From Adiantum capillus-veneris (Eukaryota > Streptophyta > Polypodiopsida > Polypodiales > Pteridaceae), in the NCBI GenBank assembly GCA_014529385.2, contig CM043944.1, forward strand, positions 82,266,384 to 82,330,383: a DNA stretch of 64,000 bases, given 5' to 3'. The notes below the pieces were generated by a model. That model did not search any database and was not told the DNA's origin. It worked only from the letters and a program-made list of their open reading frames with translations. Shown here piece after piece: positions 63,026 to 64,000 of the stretch (position 1 is the first letter of the stretch; every line of letters starts with the position of its first letter). A program made the translations under genes and the position numbers.

Positions 63026-64000
63026 ATGGATGCTGCCACAGCCTCTGCATCTGTACCCACATCCACCCCTTTGTCACGCTTCATCCTCTTCCTCGAGGAC
63101 ACCAAATACAAAGGGAAGTTGGACCTCCACACCTTTTTTACTCGTCTCCCTGACCTTAACGCCACAGTTGCCCTTCACATGGATGCATTTGAGGAGATTT
63201 CTGCGTTCATGGAGGAGCATATCATAAAATATTCTGTATCTATCTCCCCACATGCAGGGATCTGGGTGCCTTGCGATCTTTTGCGCTATATACACAAAGG
63301 TGATCGCCCATTCGCCAAGCGGTTGCAACGATTCCAAGAAATTGCAACCAATGCAGGCCATTACTTAGACGAGCAAGCCCCTGGGGTGTCAGCGCTCAAG
63401 AAGCGCAAGTTGGGGGTGGAGTACCTTTCTCGGCTCGCAACATTTATCTTCTTGGTGAGCGAGGAACCTGATTTGGAGGAGCTCCGCTTACCACACCTTC
63501 AAGTTGGGTCCTTTATCAAGGACACCAAGGAGCAGCAGGTTATCCCCATGAACCCTGCAGTGGAAGGAAAAGCACACCAGCTCGAGTACCTTAGGGGTCT
63601 TGAGGAAGTGGTTGAGAAATCCATAGTTGCGGCTGGCCCTAGTGACACTCCAGTGCCACTACCACTGACGGATGTGGCTATCCCAGAGGTAGAAATTAGC
63701 CGCTTCTCCTCAGTGTTAGTGGATGGGGAGGAGTTTGTGTTCCTACATGATTTGGAAAAAGCATTTGGCCTGCGCATGGATGAATGCTTGAGCGTGCTAT
63801 GCAACAGCAGCAAATGTCCCTTAGACAATACGCCAGATGCCCTAGAAAGCAAGCTCTTGCCAGATGGGGACTCTGTTGCTGACACTATTGCAGTTGTATG
63901 TGCGGAGGTCCTGGCAGCAGAGTAGTTGCACGTGGCTGATGAAGATTTCCAAGCCACGCAAGCCAAGGTTGAGGCTGCTAGGATGCCTATGCCATTATGC
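63026..64000 (+). pseudogene. Element gene B, copy 2 (TAG at 63923, truncated by window)
   Basis: The frame starts MDAATASASVP at 63026 and runs cleanly through the place where copy 1 has lost a base (DLEELRLPHLQVGSF). It meets TAG at 63923-63925, where copy 1 has CAG (Gln), then stays open to the window edge. The two copies therefore carry different single lesions in the same gene. One codon present in copy 1 (ECLISV) is absent here (ECLSV). Function is unknown. Confidence 0.75.

Larger units (their letters stand above)
60679..64000. mobile_element. Novel four-gene DNA transposon, copy 2 (left 3.3 kb; runs off the window)
   Basis: It starts with CATTAGGAAAAATATGAACC and follows copy 1 base for base with scattered substitutions and small indels to the window end, covering gene A and most of gene B. 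The flanking sequence before 60679 is unrelated to that before 12330, so the shared start marks the element end. The hairpins, H3-like gene and transposase-like gene would lie beyond 64000. Confidence 0.88.

Overview
The window is nuclear DNA of a repeat-rich land plant, probably one with a large genome. The evidence is short GT-AG introns, plant-type Ty3/gypsy (dual RNase H) and Ty1/copia remnants, CACTA transposons, and many long (GA/CT)n tracts. Several genes resemble non-flowering-plant, fungal or animal families more than angiosperm ones, so a fern, lycophyte or bryophyte is my guess; the species is not determinable here. Almost everything is mobile DNA or its debris; convincing host-gene sequence is confined to about 24.9-25.6, 48.6-49.1 and 53.6-55.7 kb.

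Layout. 0-3.8 kb: decayed Tat-type gypsy element lacking integrase. 4-11 kb: AT-rich DNA with a copia 3' end and LTR, an antisense gypsy protease relic, tandem repeats and a cluster of GCCGATTTAGGCA motifs. 11.4-12.3 kb: fragment of a transposase-like gene. 12.33-21.89 kb: one copy of an apparently undescribed 9.56-kb DNA transposon with terminal inverted repeats. It carries two plus-strand genes of unknown family (A and B), two large perfect-looking hairpins, and two minus-strand genes: a histone-H3-like protein whose first residues are the H3 tail ARTKQTA, and a multi-exon transposase-like gene. A second copy begins at 60.68 kb and runs off the window; genes A and B are lined up there with different lesions.

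25.61-48.60 kb is one 23-kb CACTA-like element (termini CACAAGGAGCTTT, 3-bp target duplication GAT) inserted in the coding exon of a host gene; the host reading frame is in phase across the insertion. It encodes an intact tnp2-like transposase (three exons, 1254 aa) and a second protein built from nine exons that are all multiples of three. Nested inside it are a 7.5-kb plant-type CACTA element (26.62-34.13 kb, duplication CAT, both genes damaged), a 3' copia fragment with a precise integrase deletion, and large microsatellites. 53.6-55.7 kb holds an apparently intact AAA+ ATPase of a type I know mainly from fungi, a candidate horizontal transfer. 55.7-60.3 kb has only weak exon candidates.

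The two CACTA systems each pair a catalytic transposase with a second DNA-binding-type protein and have subterminal repeats. The new element appears to combine a transposase-like gene with a histone-like chromatin protein, convergently arranged against genes A and B with the hairpins between them.
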